A DNA stretch of 64,000 nucleotides from Smallanthus sonchifolius (GCA_023525975.1 CM042035.1:24540001-24604000); one strand, 5' to 3'. Numbered from the stretch's first letter, positions 33,968 through 46,583 are shown. Translations and numbers: made by a program. Notes: generated by a model from the sequence alone, not told the origin.

Positions 33968-34357
33968 GAAATAACTCTTTCAGTCTATTACTTTATCCCC
34001 TTCCACACATGACTCATTTTTACTTGCATTCTCCTCTTGCGCGCGCGTTCCGCCTTACGTCAACACGTGCGTCACCCGCCGGCGAGCGTTTAGTTCTTAT
34101 ACTTCCTTGTACAAAACATATTCCCACGCTCACCCGAGGCGTAAGAATAATTGACTAGTATATGAAGACACACGTGTTCCACTCGACGTCTAACCGTGTG
34201 TCTCCCGCGATCGGGCCTTCCCCGACACGGACCCGCGCGCCCGAGTCTTTACGTACGTTGACCGTTTTTTGACAAAAACTTGTTACGCCCACGCCCGCTT
34301 GCAAAATAATCAACGGGTGACGTTGTTTTGAGTAAAAAAAAATAATTACTTAAAAAA

Positions 34358-34477
34358 GGGGTTGCAAGACGAGGACTTCCCAGGGGGTCACCCATCCTAG
34401 TACTACTCTCGCCCAAGCACGCTTAACTGCGGAGTTCTGATGGGATCCGGTGCTTTAGTGCTGGTATGATCGCAACC
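34358..34477 (-). rRNA. 5S rRNA: 5S rRNA gene, unit 68 (G110C)
   Basis: G110C copy; its 5' spacer has a private cgcgcgAtcc change. Flank -16A. Confidence 0.95.
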
Positions 34478-34868
34478 GAAATAACTCTTTCATTCTATTA
34501 CTTTATCCCCTTCCACACATGACTCATTTTTACTTGCATTCTCCTCTTGCGCGCGCGATCCGCCTTACGTCAACACGTGCGTCACCCGCCGGCGAGCGTT
34601 TAGTTCTTATACTTCCTTGTACAAAACATATTCCCACGCTCACCCGGGGCGTAAGAATAATTGACTAGTATATGAAGACACACATGTTCCACTCGACGTC
34701 TAAACGTGTGTCTCCCGCGATCGGGCGTTCCCCGACACGGACCCGCGCGCCCGAGTCTTTACGTACGTTGACCGTTTTTTAACAAAAACTCGTTACGCCC
34801 ACGCCCGCTTGCAAAATAATCAACGGGTGACGTTGTTTTGAGTAAAAAAAAAATAATTACTTAAAAAA

Positions 34869-34988
34869 GGGGTTGCAACACGAGGACTTCCCAGGGGGTC
34901 ACCCATCCTAGTACTACTCTCGCCCAAGCACGCTTAACTGCGGAGTTCTGATGGGATCCGGTGCTTTAGTGCTGGTATGATCGCAACC
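34869..34988 (-). rRNA. 5S rRNA: 5S rRNA gene, unit 69 (consensus)
   Basis: Consensus gene with acacAtg in the 3' spacer; flank -16C. Confidence 0.97.
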
Positions 34989-35378
34989 GAAATAACTCTT
35001 TCAGTCTATTACTTTATCCCCTTCCACACATGACTCATTTTTACTTGCATTCTCCTCTTGCGCGCGCGTTCCGCCTTACGTCAACACGTGCGTCACCCGC
35101 CGGCGAGCGTTTAGTTCTTATACTTCCTTGTACAAAACATATTCCCACGCTCACCCGAGGCGTAAGAATAATTGACTAGTATATGAAGACACACGTGTTC
35201 CACTCGACGTCTAACCGTGTGTCTCCCGCGATCGGGCCTTCCCCGACACGGACCCGCGCGCCCGAGTCTTTACGTACGTTGACCGTTTTTTGACAAAAAC
35301 TTGTTACGCCCACGCCCGCTTGCAAAATAATCAACGGGTGACGTTGTTTTGAGTAAAAAAAAATAATTACTTAAAAAA

Positions 35379-35498
35379 GGGGTTGCAACACGAGGATTTC
35401 CCAGGGGGTCACCCATCCTAGTACTACTCTCGCCCAAGCACGCTTAACTGCGGAGTTCTGATGGGATCCGGTGCTTTAGTGCTGGTATGATCGCAACC
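35379..35498 (-). rRNA. 5S rRNA: 5S rRNA gene, unit 70 (G102A)
   Basis: First of five copies with G102A in loop E; its counterpart, unit 63, is consensus. Flank -16C. Confidence 0.95.
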
Positions 35499-35885
35499 GA
35501 AATAACTCTTTCAGTCTATTACTTTATCCCCTTCCACACATGACTCATTTTTACTTGCATTCTCCTCTTGCGCGCGCGTTCCGCCTTACGTCAACACGTG
35601 CGTCACCCGCCGGCGAGCGTTTAGTTCTTATACTTCCTTGTACAAAACATATTCCCACGCTCACCTGGGGCGTAAGAATAATTGACTAGTATATGAAGAC
35701 ACACGTGTTCCACTCGACGTCTAAACGTGTGTCTCCCGCGATCGGGCGTTCCCCGACACGGACCCGCGCGCCCGAGTCTTTACGTACGTTGACCGTTTTT
35801 TGACAAAAACTTGTTACGCCCACGCCCGCTTGCAAAATAATCAACGGGTGACGTTGTTTTGAGTAAAAAAAAATAAATTAAAAAA

Positions 35886-36005
35886 GGGGTTGCAACACGA
35901 GGACTTCCCAGGGGGTCACCCATCCTAGTAGTACTCTCGCCTAAGCACGCTTAACTGCGGAGTTCTGATGGGATCCGGTGCTTTAGTGCTGGTATGATCG
36001 CAACC
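35886..36005 (-). rRNA. 5S rRNA: 5S rRNA gene, unit 71 (B type without T79G)
   Basis: G64A and G75C; flank -16C. Confidence 0.94.
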
Positions 36006-36395
36006 GAAATAACTCTTTCAGTCTATTACTTTATCCCCTTCCACACATAATTCATTTTTACTTGCATTCTCCTCTTGCGCGCGCGTTCCGCCTTACGTCA
36101 ACACGTGCGTCACCCGCCGGCGAGCGTTTAGTTCTTATACTTCCTTGTACAAAACATATTCCCACGCTCACCCGGGGCGTAAGAATAATTGACTAGTATA
36201 TGAAGACACACATGTTCCACTCGACGTCTAAACGTGTGTCTCCCGCGATCGGGCGTTCCCCGACACGGACCCGCGCGCCCGAGTCTTTACGTACGTTGAC
36301 CGTTTTTTAACAAAAACTCGTTACGCCCACGCCCGCTTGCAAAATAATCAACGGGTGACGTTGTTTTGAGTAAAAAAAAATAATTACTTAAAAAA

Positions 36396-36515
36396 GGGGT
36401 TGCAACACGAGGACTTCCCAGGGGGTCACCCATCCTAGTACTACTCTCGCCCAAGCACGCTTAACTGCGGAGTTCTGATGGGATCCGGTGCTTTAGTGCT
36501 GGTATGATCGCAACC
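36396..36515 (-). rRNA. 5S rRNA: 5S rRNA gene, unit 72 (consensus)
   Basis: Consensus gene; flank -16A/-13G. Confidence 0.97.
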
Positions 36516-36905
36516 GAAATAACTCTTCCATTCTATTACTTTATCCCCTTCCACACATGACTCATTTTTACTTGCATTCTCCTCTTGCGCGCGCGTTCCG
36601 CCTTACGTCAACACGTGCGTCACCCGCCGGCGAGCGTTTAGTTCTTATACTTCCTTGTACAAAACATATTCCCACGCTCACCCGAGGCGTAAGAATAATT
36701 GACTAGTATATGAAGACACACGTGTTCCACTCGACGTCTAACCGTGTGTCTCCCGCGATCGGGCCTTCCCCGACACGGACCCGCGCGCCCGAGTCTTTAC
36801 GTACGTTGACCGTTTTTTGACAAAAACTTGTTACGCCCACGGCCGCTTGCAAAATAATCAACGGGTGACGTTGTTTTGAGTAAAAAAAAATAATTACTTA
36901 AAAAA

Positions 36906-37025
36906 GGGGTTGCAAGACGAGGACTTCCGAGGGGGTCACCCATCCTAGTACTACTCTCGCCCAAGCACGCTTAACTGCGGAGTTCTGATGGGATCCGGTG
37001 CTTTAGTGCTGGTATGATCGCAACC
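36906..37025 (-). rRNA. 5S rRNA: 5S rRNA gene, unit 73 (G110C, G97C)
   Basis: G110C plus private G97C at the end of box C. Flank -16A. Confidence 0.93.
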
Positions 37026-37416
37026 GAAATAACTCTTTCATTCTATTACTTTATCCCCTTCCACACATGACTCATTTTTACTTGCATTCTCCTCTTGCGC
37101 GCGCGTTCCGCCTTACGTCAACACGTGCGTCACCCGCCGGCGAGCGTTTAGTTCTTATACTTCCTTGTACAAAACATATTCCCACGCTCACCCGGGGCGT
37201 AAGAATAATTGACTAGTATATGAAGACACACGTGTTCCACTCGACGTCTAAACGTGTGTCTCCCGCGATCGGGCGTTCCCCGACACGGAGCCGCGCGCCC
37301 GAGTCTTTACGTACGTTGACCGTTTTTTAACAAAAACTCGTTACGCCCACGCCCGCTTGCAAAATAATCAACGGCTGACGTTGTTTTGAGTAAAAAAAAA
37401 ATAATTACTTAAAAAA

Positions 37417-37536
37417 GGGGTTGCAACACGAGGACTTCCCAGGGGGTCACCCATCCTAGTACTACTCTCGCCCAAGCACGCTTAACTGCGGAGTTCTGAT
37501 GGGATCCGGTGCTTTAGTGCTGGTATGATCGCAACC
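37417..37536 (-). rRNA. 5S rRNA: 5S rRNA gene, unit 74 (consensus)
   Basis: Consensus gene; two private changes in its 3' spacer (cacggaGcc and acggCtgacg). Flank -16C. Confidence 0.97.
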
Positions 37537-37926
37537 GAAATAACTCTTTCAGTCTATTACTTTATCCCCTTCCACACATGACTCATTTTTACTTGCATTC
37601 TCCTCTTGCGCGCGCGTTCCGCCTTACGTCAACACGTGCGTCACCCGCCGGCGAGCGTTTAGTTCTTATACTTCCTTGTACAAAACATATTCCCACGCTC
37701 ACCCGAGGCGTAAGAATAATTGACTAGTATATGAAGACACACGTGTTCCACTCGACGTCTAACCGTGTGTCTCCCGCGATCGGGCCTTCCCCGACACGGA
37801 CCCGCGCGCCCGAGTCTTTACGTACGTTGACCGTTTTTTGACAAAAACTTGTTACGCCCACGCCCGCTTGCAAAATAATCAACGGGTGACGTTGTTTTGA
37901 GTAAAAAAAAATAATTACTTAAAAAA

Positions 37927-38046
37927 GGGGTTGCAACACGAGGACTTCCCAGGGGGTCACCCATCCTAGTACTACTCTCGCCCAAGCACGCTTAACTGCG
38001 GAGTTCTGATGGGATCCGGTGCTTTAGTGCTGGTATGATCGCAACC
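37927..38046 (-). rRNA. 5S rRNA: 5S rRNA gene, unit 75 (consensus)
   Basis: Consensus gene; flank -16A. Confidence 0.97.
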
Positions 38047-38433
38047 GAAATAACTCTTTCATTCTATTACTTTATCCCCTTCCACACATGACTCATTTTT
38101 ACTTGCATTCTCCTCTTGCGCGCGCGTTCCGCCTTACGTCAACACGTGCGTCACCCGCCGGCGAGCGTTTAGTTCTTATACTTCCTTGTACAAAACATAT
38201 TCCCACGCTCACCCGAGGCGTAAGAATAATTGACTAGTATATGAAGACACACGTGTTCCACTCGACGTCTAAACGTGTGTCTCCCGCGATCGGGCGTTCC
38301 CCGACACGGACCCGCGCGCCCGAGTCTTTACGTACGTTGACCGTTTTTTGACAAAAACTTGTTACGCCCACGCCCGTTTGCAAAATAATCAACGGGTGAC
38401 GTTGTTTTGAGTAAAAAAAAATAAATTAAAAAA

Positions 38434-38553
38434 GGGGTTGCAACACGAGGACTTCCCAGGGGGTCACCCATCCTCGTAGTACTCTTGCCTAAGCACGCTT
38501 AACTGCGGAGTTCTGATGGGATCCGGTGCTTTAGTGCTGGTATGATCGCAACC
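38434..38553 (-). rRNA. 5S rRNA: 5S rRNA gene, unit 76 (B type with T79G and G68A)
   Basis: G64A, G75C, T79G without the deletion, plus G68A in the intermediate element. G68A breaks the helix V pair with C107. Flank -16C. Confidence 0.92.
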
Positions 38554-38943
38554 GAAATAACTCTTTCAGTCTATTACTTTATCCCCTTCCACACATAATT
38601 CATTTTTACTTGCATTCTCCTCTTGCGCGCGCGTTCCGCCTTACGTCAACACGTGCGTCACCCGCCGGCGAGCGTTTAGTTCTTATACTTCCTTGTACAA
38701 AACATATTCCCACGCTCACCCGGGGCGTAAGAATAATTGACTAGTATATGAAGACACACGTGTTCCACTCGACGTCTAAACGTGTGTCTCCCGCGATCGG
38801 GCGTTCCCCGACACGGACCCGCGCGCCCGAGTCTTTACGTACGTTGACCGTTTTTTAACAAAAACTCGTTACGCCCACGCCCGCTTGCAAAATAATCAAC
38901 GGGTGACGTTGTTTTGAGTAAAAAAAAATAATTACTTAAAAAA

Positions 38944-39063
38944 GGGGTTGCAACACGAGGACTTCCCAGGGGGTCACCCATCCTAGTACTACTCTCGCCC
39001 AAGCACGCTTAACTGCGGAGTTCTGATGGGATCCGGTGCTTTAGTGCTGGTATGATCGCAACC
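38944..39063 (-). rRNA. 5S rRNA: 5S rRNA gene, unit 77 (consensus)
   Basis: Consensus gene; flank -16C. Confidence 0.97.
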
Positions 39064-39454
39064 GAAATAACTCTTTCAGTCTATTACTTTATCCCCTTCC
39101 ACACATGACTCATTTTTACTTGCATTCTCCTCTTGCGCGCGCGTTCCGCCTTACGTCAACACGTGCGTCACCCGCCGGCGAGCGTTTAGTTCTTATACTT
39201 CCTTGTACAAAACATATTCCCACGCTCACCCGGGGCGTAAGAATAATTGACTAGTATATGAAGACACACATGTTCCACTCGACGTCTAAACGTGTGTCTC
39301 CCGCGATCGGGCGTTCCCCGACACGGACCCGCGCGCCCGAGTCTTTACGTACGTTGACCGTTTTTTAACAAAAACTCGTTACGCCCACGCCCGCTTGCAA
39401 AATAATCAACGGGTGACGTTGTTTTGAGTAAAAAAAAAATAATTACTTAAAAAA

Positions 39455-39574
39455 GGGGTTGCAACACGAGGATTTCCCAGGGGGTCACCCATCCTAGTAC
39501 TACTCTCGCCCAAGCACGCTTAACTGCGGAGTTCTGATGGGATCCGGTGCTTTAGTGCTGGTATGATCGCAACC
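39455..39574 (-). rRNA. 5S rRNA: 5S rRNA gene, unit 78 (G102A)
   Basis: G102A copy with acacAtg in the 3' spacer; flank -16C. Confidence 0.95.
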
Positions 39575-39960
39575 GAAATAACTCTTTCAGTCTATTACTT
39601 TATCCCCTTCCACACATGACTCATTTTTACTTGCATTCTCCTCTTGCGCGCGCGTTCCGCCTTACGTCAACACGTGCGTCACCCGCCGGCGAGCGTTTAG
39701 TTCTTATACTTCCTTGTACAAAACATATTCCCACGCTCACCTGGGCGTAAGAATAATTGACTAGTATATGAAGACACACGTGTTCCACTCGACGTCTAAA
39801 CGTGTGTCTCCCGCGATCGGGCGTTCCCCGACACGGACCCGCGCGCCCGAGTCTTTACGTACGTTGACCGTTTTTTGACAAAAACTTGTTACGCCCACGC
39901 CCGCTTGCAAAATAATCAACGGGTGACGTTGTTTTGAGTAAAAAAAAATAAATTAAAAAA

Positions 39961-40080
39961 GGGGTTGCAACACGAGGACTTCCCAGGGGGTCACCCATCC
40001 TAGTAGTACTCTCGCCTAAGCACGCTTAACTGCGGAGTTCTGATGGGATCCGGTGCTTTAGTGCTGGTATGATCGCAACC
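39961..40080 (-). rRNA. 5S rRNA: 5S rRNA gene, unit 79 (B type without T79G)
   Basis: G64A and G75C; 3' spacer with the cacctgggcg single-G loss also seen before unit 66. Flank -16C. Confidence 0.94.
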
Positions 40081-40471
40081 GAAATAACTCTTTCAGTCTA
40101 TTACTTTATCCCCTTCCACACATAATTCATTTTTACTTGCATTCTCCTCTTGCGCGCGCGTTCCGCCTTACGTCAACACGTGCGTCACCCGCCGGCGAGC
40201 GTTTAGTTCTTATACTTCCTTGTACAAAACATATTCCCACGCTCACCCGGGGCGTAAGAATAATTGACTAGTATATGAAGACACACATGTTCCACTCGAC
40301 GTCTAAACGTGTGTCTCCCGCGATCGGGCGTTCCCCGACACGGACCCGCGCGCCCGAGTCTTTACGTACGTTGACCGTTTTTTAACAAAAACTCGTTACG
40401 CCCACGCCCGCTTGCAAAATAATCAACGGGTGACGTTGTTTTGAGTAAAAAAAAAATAATTACTTAAAAAA

Positions 40472-40591
40472 GGGGTTGCAACACGAGGACTTCCCAGGGG
40501 GTCACCCATCCTAGTACTACTCTCGCCCAAGCACGCTTAACTGCGGAGTTCTGATGGGATCCGGTGCTTTAGTGCTGGTATGATCGCAACC
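40472..40591 (-). rRNA. 5S rRNA: 5S rRNA gene, unit 80 (consensus)
   Basis: Consensus gene with acacAtg in the 3' spacer; flank -16C. Confidence 0.97.
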
Positions 40592-40981
40592 GAAATAACT
40601 CTTTCAGTCTATTACTTTATCCCCTTCCACACATGACTCATTTTTACTTGCATTCTCCTCTTGCGCGCGCGTTCCGCCTTACGTCAACACGTGCGTCACC
40701 CGCCGGCGAGCGTTTAGTTCTTATACTTCCTTGTACAAAACATATTCCCACGCTCACCCGAGGCGTAAGAATAATTGACTAGTATATGAAGACACACGTG
40801 TTCCACTCGACGTCTAACCGTGTGTCTCCCGCGATCGGGCCTTCCCCGACACGGACCCGCGCGCCCGAGTCTTTACGTACGTTGACCGTTTTTTGACAAA
40901 AACTTGTTACGCCCACGCCCGCTTGCAAAATAATCAACGGGTGACGTTGTTTTGAGTAAAAAAAAATAATTACTTAAAAAA

Positions 40982-41101
40982 GGGGTTGCAACACGAGGAT
41001 TTCCCAGGGGGTCACCCATCCTAGTACTACTCTCGCCCAAGCACGCTTAACTGCGGAGTTCTGATGGGATCCGGTGCTTTAGTGCTGGTATGATCGCAAC
41101 C
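40982..41101 (-). rRNA. 5S rRNA: 5S rRNA gene, unit 81 (G102A)
   Basis: G102A copy; flank -16C. Confidence 0.95.
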
Positions 41102-41488
41102 GAAATAACTCTTTCAGTCTATTACTTTATCCCCTTCCACACATGACTCATTTTTACTTGCATTCTCCTCTTGCGCGCGCGTTCCGCCTTACGTCAACAC
41201 GTGCGTCACCCGCCGGCGAGCGTTTAGTTCTTATACTTCCTTGTACAAAACATATTCCCACGCTCACCTGGGGCGTAAGAATAATTGACTAGTATATGAA
41301 GACACACGTGTTCCACTCGACGTCTAAACGTGTGTCTCCCGCGATCGGGCGTTCCCCGACACGGACCCGCGCGCCCGAGTCTTTACGTACGTTGACCGTT
41401 TTTTGACAAAAACTTGTTACGCCCACGCCCGCTTGCAAAATAATCAACGGGTGACGTTGTTTTGAGTAAAAAAAAATAAATTAAAAAA

Positions 41489-41608
41489 GGGGTTGCAACA
41501 CGAGGACTTCCCAGGGGGTCACCCATCCTAGTAGTACTCTCGCCTAAGCACGCTTAACTGCGGAGTTCTGATGGGATCCGGTGCTTTAGTGCTGGTATGA
41601 TCGCAACC
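41489..41608 (-). rRNA. 5S rRNA: 5S rRNA gene, unit 82 (B type without T79G)
   Basis: G64A and G75C; cctgggg marker in the 3' spacer. Flank -16C. Confidence 0.94.
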
Positions 41609-41998
41609 GAAATAACTCTTTCAGTCTATTACTTTATCCCCTTCCACACATAATTCATTTTTACTTGCATTCTCCTCTTGCGCGCGCGTTCCGCCTTACG
41701 TCAACACGTGCGTCACCCGCCGGCGAGCGTTTAGTTCTTATACTTCCTTGTACAAAACATATTCCCACGCTCACCCGGGGCGTAAGAATAATTGACTAGT
41801 ATATGAAGACACACATGTTCCACTCGACGTCTAAACGTGTGTCTCCCGCGATCGGGCGTTCCCCGACACGGACCCGCGCGCCCGAGTCTTTACGTACGTT
41901 GACCGTTTTTTAACAAAAACTCGTTACGCCCACGCCCGCTTGCAAAATAATCAACGGGTGACGTTGTTTTGAGTAAAAAAAAATAATTACTTAAAAAA

Positions 41999-42118
41999 GG
42001 GGTTGCAACACGAGGACTTCCCAGGGGGTCACCCATCCTAGTACTACTCTCGCCCAAGCACGCTTAACTGCGGAGTTCTGATGGGATCCGGTGCTTTAGT
42101 GCTGGTATGATCGCAACC
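41999..42118 (-). rRNA. 5S rRNA: 5S rRNA gene, unit 83 (consensus)
   Basis: Consensus gene; flank -16A/-13G. Confidence 0.97.
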
Positions 42119-42508
42119 GAAATAACTCTTCCATTCTATTACTTTATCCCCTTCCACACATGACTCATTTTTACTTGCATTCTCCTCTTGCGCGCGCGTT
42201 CCGCCTTACGTCAACACGTGCGTCACCCGCCGGCGAGCGTTTAGTTCTTATACTTCCTTGTACAAAACATATTCCCACGCTCACCCGAGGCGTAAGAATA
42301 ATTGACTAGTATATGAAGACACACGTGTTCCACTCGACGTCTAACCGTGTGTCTCCCGCGATCGGGCCTTCCCCGACACGGACCCGCGCGCCCGAGTCTT
42401 TACGTACGTTGACCGTTTTTTGACAAAAACTTGTTACGCCCACGCCCGCTTGCAAAATAATCAACGGGTGACGTTGTTTTGAGTAAAAAAAAATAATTAC
42501 TTAAAAAA

Positions 42509-42628
42509 GGGGTTGCAACACGAGGATTTCCCAGGGGGTCACCCATCCTAGTACTACTCTCGCCCAAGCACGCTTAACTGCGGAGTTCTGATGGGATCCG
42601 GTGCTTTAGTGCTGGTATGATCGCAACC
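42509..42628 (-). rRNA. 5S rRNA: 5S rRNA gene, unit 84 (G102A)
   Basis: G102A copy; flank -16C. Confidence 0.95.
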
Positions 42629-43018
42629 GAAATAACTCTTTCAGTCTATTACTTTATCCCCTTCCACACATGACTCATTTTTACTTGCATTCTCCTCTTG
42701 CGCGCGCGTTCCGCCTTACGTCAACACGTGCGTCACCCGCCGGCGAGCGTTTAGTTCTTATACTTCCTTGTACAAAACATATTCCCACGCTCACCCGAGG
42801 CGTAAGAATAATTGACTAGTATATGAAGACACACGTGTTCCACTCGACGTCTAACCGTGTGTCTCCCGCGATCGGGCGTTCCCCGACACGGACCCGCGCG
42901 CCCGAGTCTTTACGTACGTTGACCGTTTTTTGACAAAAACTTGTTACGCGCACGCCCGCTTGCAAAATAATCAACGGGTGACGTTGTTTTGAGTAAAAAA
43001 AAATAATTACTTAAAAAA

Positions 43019-43138
43019 GGGGTTGCAACACGAGGATTTCCCAGGGGGTCACCCATCCTAGTACTACTCTCGCCCAAGCACGCTTAACTGCGGAGTTCTG
43101 ATGGGATCCGGTGCTTTAGTGCTGGTATGATCGCAACC
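43019..43138 (-). rRNA. 5S rRNA: 5S rRNA gene, unit 85 (G102A)
   Basis: G102A copy directly after another; 3' spacer has private ttacgcGcac. Flank -16C. Confidence 0.95.
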
Positions 43139-43528
43139 GAAATAACTCTTTCAGTCTATTACTTTATCCCCTTCCACACATGACTCATTTTTACTTGCAT
43201 TCTCCTCTTGCGCGCGCGTTCCGCCTTACGTCAACACGTGCGTCACCCGCCGGCGAGCGTTTAGTTCTTATACTTCCTTGTACAAAACATATTCCCACGC
43301 TCACCTGGGGCGTAAGAATAATTGACTAGTATATGAAGACACACGTGTTCCACTCGACGTCTAAACGTGTGTCTCCCGCGATCGGGCGTTCCCCGACACG
43401 GACCCGCGCGCCCGAGTCTTTACGTACGTTGACCGTTTTTTGACAAAAACTTGTTACGCCCACGCCCGCTTGCAAAATAATCAACGGGTGACGTTGTTTT
43501 GAGTAAAAAAAAATAATTACTTAAAAAA

Positions 43529-43648
43529 GGGGTTGCAACACGAGGACTTCCCAGGGGGTCACCCATCCTAGTACTACTCTCGCCCAAGCACGCTTAACTG
43601 CGGAGTTCTGATGGGATCCGGTGCTTTAGTGCTGGTATGATCGCAACC
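43529..43648 (-). rRNA. 5S rRNA: 5S rRNA gene, unit 86 (consensus)
   Basis: Consensus gene, but its 3' spacer carries the cctgggg marker that elsewhere precedes B-type units, so the unit is probably chimeric. Flank -16C. Confidence 0.97.
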
Positions 43649-44038
43649 GAAATAACTCTTTCAGTCTATTACTTTATCCCCTTCCACACATGACTCATTT
43701 TTACTTGCATTCTCCTCTTGCGCGCGCGTTCCGCCTTACGTCAACACGTGCGTCACCCGCCGGCGAGCGTTTAGTTCTTATACTTCCTTGTACAAAACAT
43801 ATTCCCACGCTCACCCGGGGCGTAAGAATAATTGACTAGTATATGAAGACACACGTGTTCCACTCGACGTCTAAACGTGTGTCTCCCGCGATCGGGCGTT
43901 CCCCGACACGGACCCGCGCGCCCGAGTCTTTACGTACGTTGACCGTTTTTTAACAAAAACTCGTTACGCCCACGCCCGCTTGCAAAATAATCAACGGGTG
44001 ACGTTGTTTTGAGTAAAAAAAAATAATTACTTAAAAAA

Positions 44039-44158
44039 GGGGTTGCAACACGAGGACTTCCCAGGGGGTCACCCATCCTAGTACTACTCTCGCCCAAGCA
44101 CGCTTAACTGCGGAGTTCTGATGGGATCCGGTGCTTTAGTGCTGGTATGATCGCAACC
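44039..44158 (-). rRNA. 5S rRNA: 5S rRNA gene, unit 87 (consensus)
   Basis: Consensus gene; flank -16A/-13G. Confidence 0.97.
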
Positions 44159-44547
44159 GAAATAACTCTTCCATTCTATTACTTTATCCCCTTCCACACA
44201 TGACTCATTTTTACTTGCATTCTCCTCTTGCGCGCGCGTTCCGCCTTACGTCAACACGTGCGTCACCCGCCGGCGAGCGTTTAGTTCTTATACTTCCTTG
44301 TACAAAACATATTCCCACGCTCACCCGAGGCGTAAGAATAATTGACTAGTATATGAAGACACACGTGTTCCACTCGACGTCTAAACGTGTGTCTCCCGCG
44401 ATCGGGCGTTCCCCAACACGGACCCGCGCGCCCGAGTCTTTACGTACGTTGACCGTTTTTTGACAAAAACTTGTTACGCCCACGCCCGTTTGCAAAATAA
44501 TCAACGGGTGACGTTGTTTTGAGTAAAAAAAATAATTACTTAAAAAA

Positions 44548-44667
44548 GGCGTTGCAACACGAGGACTTCCCAGGGGGTCACCCATCCTCGTAGTACTCTT
44601 GCCTAAGCACGCTTAACTGCGGAGTTCTGATGGGATCCGGTGCTTTAGTGCTGGTATGATCGCAACC
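44548..44667 (-). rRNA. 5S rRNA: 5S rRNA gene, unit 88 (C118G on a B-type body)
   Basis: The 3' end and terminator are those of the C118G family (normal-length linker), while the body has G64A, G68A, G75C and T79G and a B-type flank. It looks like an intragenic recombinant with unit 90. Flank -16C. Confidence 0.92.
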
Positions 44668-45057
44668 GAAATAACTCTTTCAGTCTATTACTTTATCCCC
44701 TTCCACACATAATTCATTTTTACTTGCATTCTCCTCTTGCGCGCGCGTTCCGCCTTACGTCAACACGTGCGTCACCCGCCGGCGAGCGTTTAGTTCTTAT
44801 ACTTCCTTGTACAAAACATATTCCCACGCTCACCCGAGGCGTAAGAATAATTGACTAGTATATGAAGACACACGTGTTCCACTCGACGTCTAACCGTGTG
44901 TCTCCCGCGATCGGGCCTTCCCCGACACGGACCCGCGCGCCCGAGTCTTTACGTACGTTGACCGTTTTTTGACAAAAACTTGTTACGCCCACGCCCGCTT
45001 GCAAAATAATCAACGGGTGACGTTGTTTTGAGTAAAAAAAAATAATTACTTAAAAAA

Positions 45058-45177
45058 GGGGTTGCAACACGAGGACTTCCCAGGGGGTCACCCATCCTAG
45101 TACTACTCTCGCCCAAGCACGCTTAACTGCGGAGTTCTGATGGGATCCGGTGCTTTAGTGCTGGTATGATCGCAACC
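45058..45177 (-). rRNA. 5S rRNA: 5S rRNA gene, unit 89 (consensus)
   Basis: Consensus gene; flank -16A. Confidence 0.97.
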
Positions 45178-45564
45178 GAAATAACTCTTTCATTCTATTA
45201 CTTTATCCCCTTCCACACATGACTCATTTTTACTTGCATTCTCCTCTTGCGCGCGCGTTCCGCCTTACGTCAACACGTGCGTCACCCGCCGGCGAGCGTT
45301 TAGTTCTTATACTTCCTTGTACAAAACATATTCCCACGCTCACCCGAGGCGTAAGAATAATTGACTAGTATATGAAGACACACGTGTTCCACTCGACGTC
45401 TAAACGTGTGTCTCCCGCGATCGGGCGTTCCCCGACACGGACCCGCGCGCCCGAGTCTTTACGTACGTTGACCGTTTTTTGACAAAAACTTGTTACGCCC
45501 ACGCCCGTTTGCAAAATAATCAACGGGTGACGTTGTTTTGAGTAAAAAAAAATAAATTAAAAAA

Positions 45565-45684
45565 GGGGTTGCAACACGAGGACTTCCCAGGGGGTCACCC
45601 ATCCTCGTAGTACTCTTGCCTAAGCACGCTTAACTGCGGAGTTCTGATGGGATCCGGTGCTTTAGTGCTGGTATGATCGCAACC
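45565..45684 (-). rRNA. 5S rRNA: 5S rRNA gene, unit 90 (B type with T79G and G68A)
   Basis: Same gene changes as unit 76; flank -16C. Confidence 0.92.
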
Positions 45685-46074
45685 GAAATAACTCTTTCAG
45701 TCTATTACTTTATCCCCTTCCACACATAATTCATTTTTACTTGCATTCTCCTCTTGCGCGCGCGTTCCGCCTTACGTCAACACGTGCGTCACCCGCCGGC
45801 GAGCGTTTAGTTCTTATACTTCCTTGTACAAAACATATTCCCACGCTCACCCGGGGCGTAAGAATAATTGACTAGTATATGAAGACACACGTGTTCCACT
45901 CGACGTCTAAACGTGTGTCTCCCGCGATCGGGCGTTCCCCGACACGGACCCGCGCGCCCGAGTCTTTACGTACGTTGACCGTTTTTTAACAAAAACTCGT
46001 TACGCCCACGCCCGCTTGCAAAATAATCAACGGGTGACGTTGTTTTGAGTAAAAAAAAATAATTACTTAAAAAA

Positions 46075-46194
46075 GGGGTTGCAACACGAGGACTTCCCAG
46101 GGGGTCACCCATCCTAGTACTACTCTCGCCCAAGCACGCTTAACTGCGGAGTTCTGATGGGATCCGGTGCTTTAGTGCTGGTATGATCGCAACC
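46075..46194 (-). rRNA. 5S rRNA: 5S rRNA gene, unit 91 (consensus)
   Basis: Consensus gene; a private ggggcAtaag change lies in its 5' spacer. Flank -16C. Confidence 0.97.
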
Positions 46195-46583
46195 GAAATA
46201 ACTCTTTCAGTCTATTACTTTATCCCCTTCCACACATGACTCATTTTTACTTGCATTCTCCTCTTGCGCGCGCGTTCCGCCTTACGTCAACACGTGCGTC
46301 ACCCGCCGGCGAGCGTTTAGTTCTTATACTTCCTTGTACAAAACATATTCCCACGCTCACCCGGGGCATAAGAATAATTGACTAGTATATGAAGACACAC
46401 GTGTTCCACTCGACGTCTAAACGTGTGTCTCCCGCGATCGGGCGTTCCCCAACACGGACCCGCGCGCCCGAGTCTTTACGTACGTTGACCGTTTTTTGAC
46501 AAAAACTTGTTACGCCCACGCCCGTTTGCAAAATAATCAACGGGTGACGTTGTTTTGAGTAAAAAAAATAATTACTTAAAAAA

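Larger units (their letters stand above)
33338..36905. repeat. 7-unit block of 3564 bp, copy 2 (units 66-72)
   Basis: Differs from copy 1 in a few sites, for example G102A in unit 70 and absence of A16C in unit 71. Confidence 0.9.
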
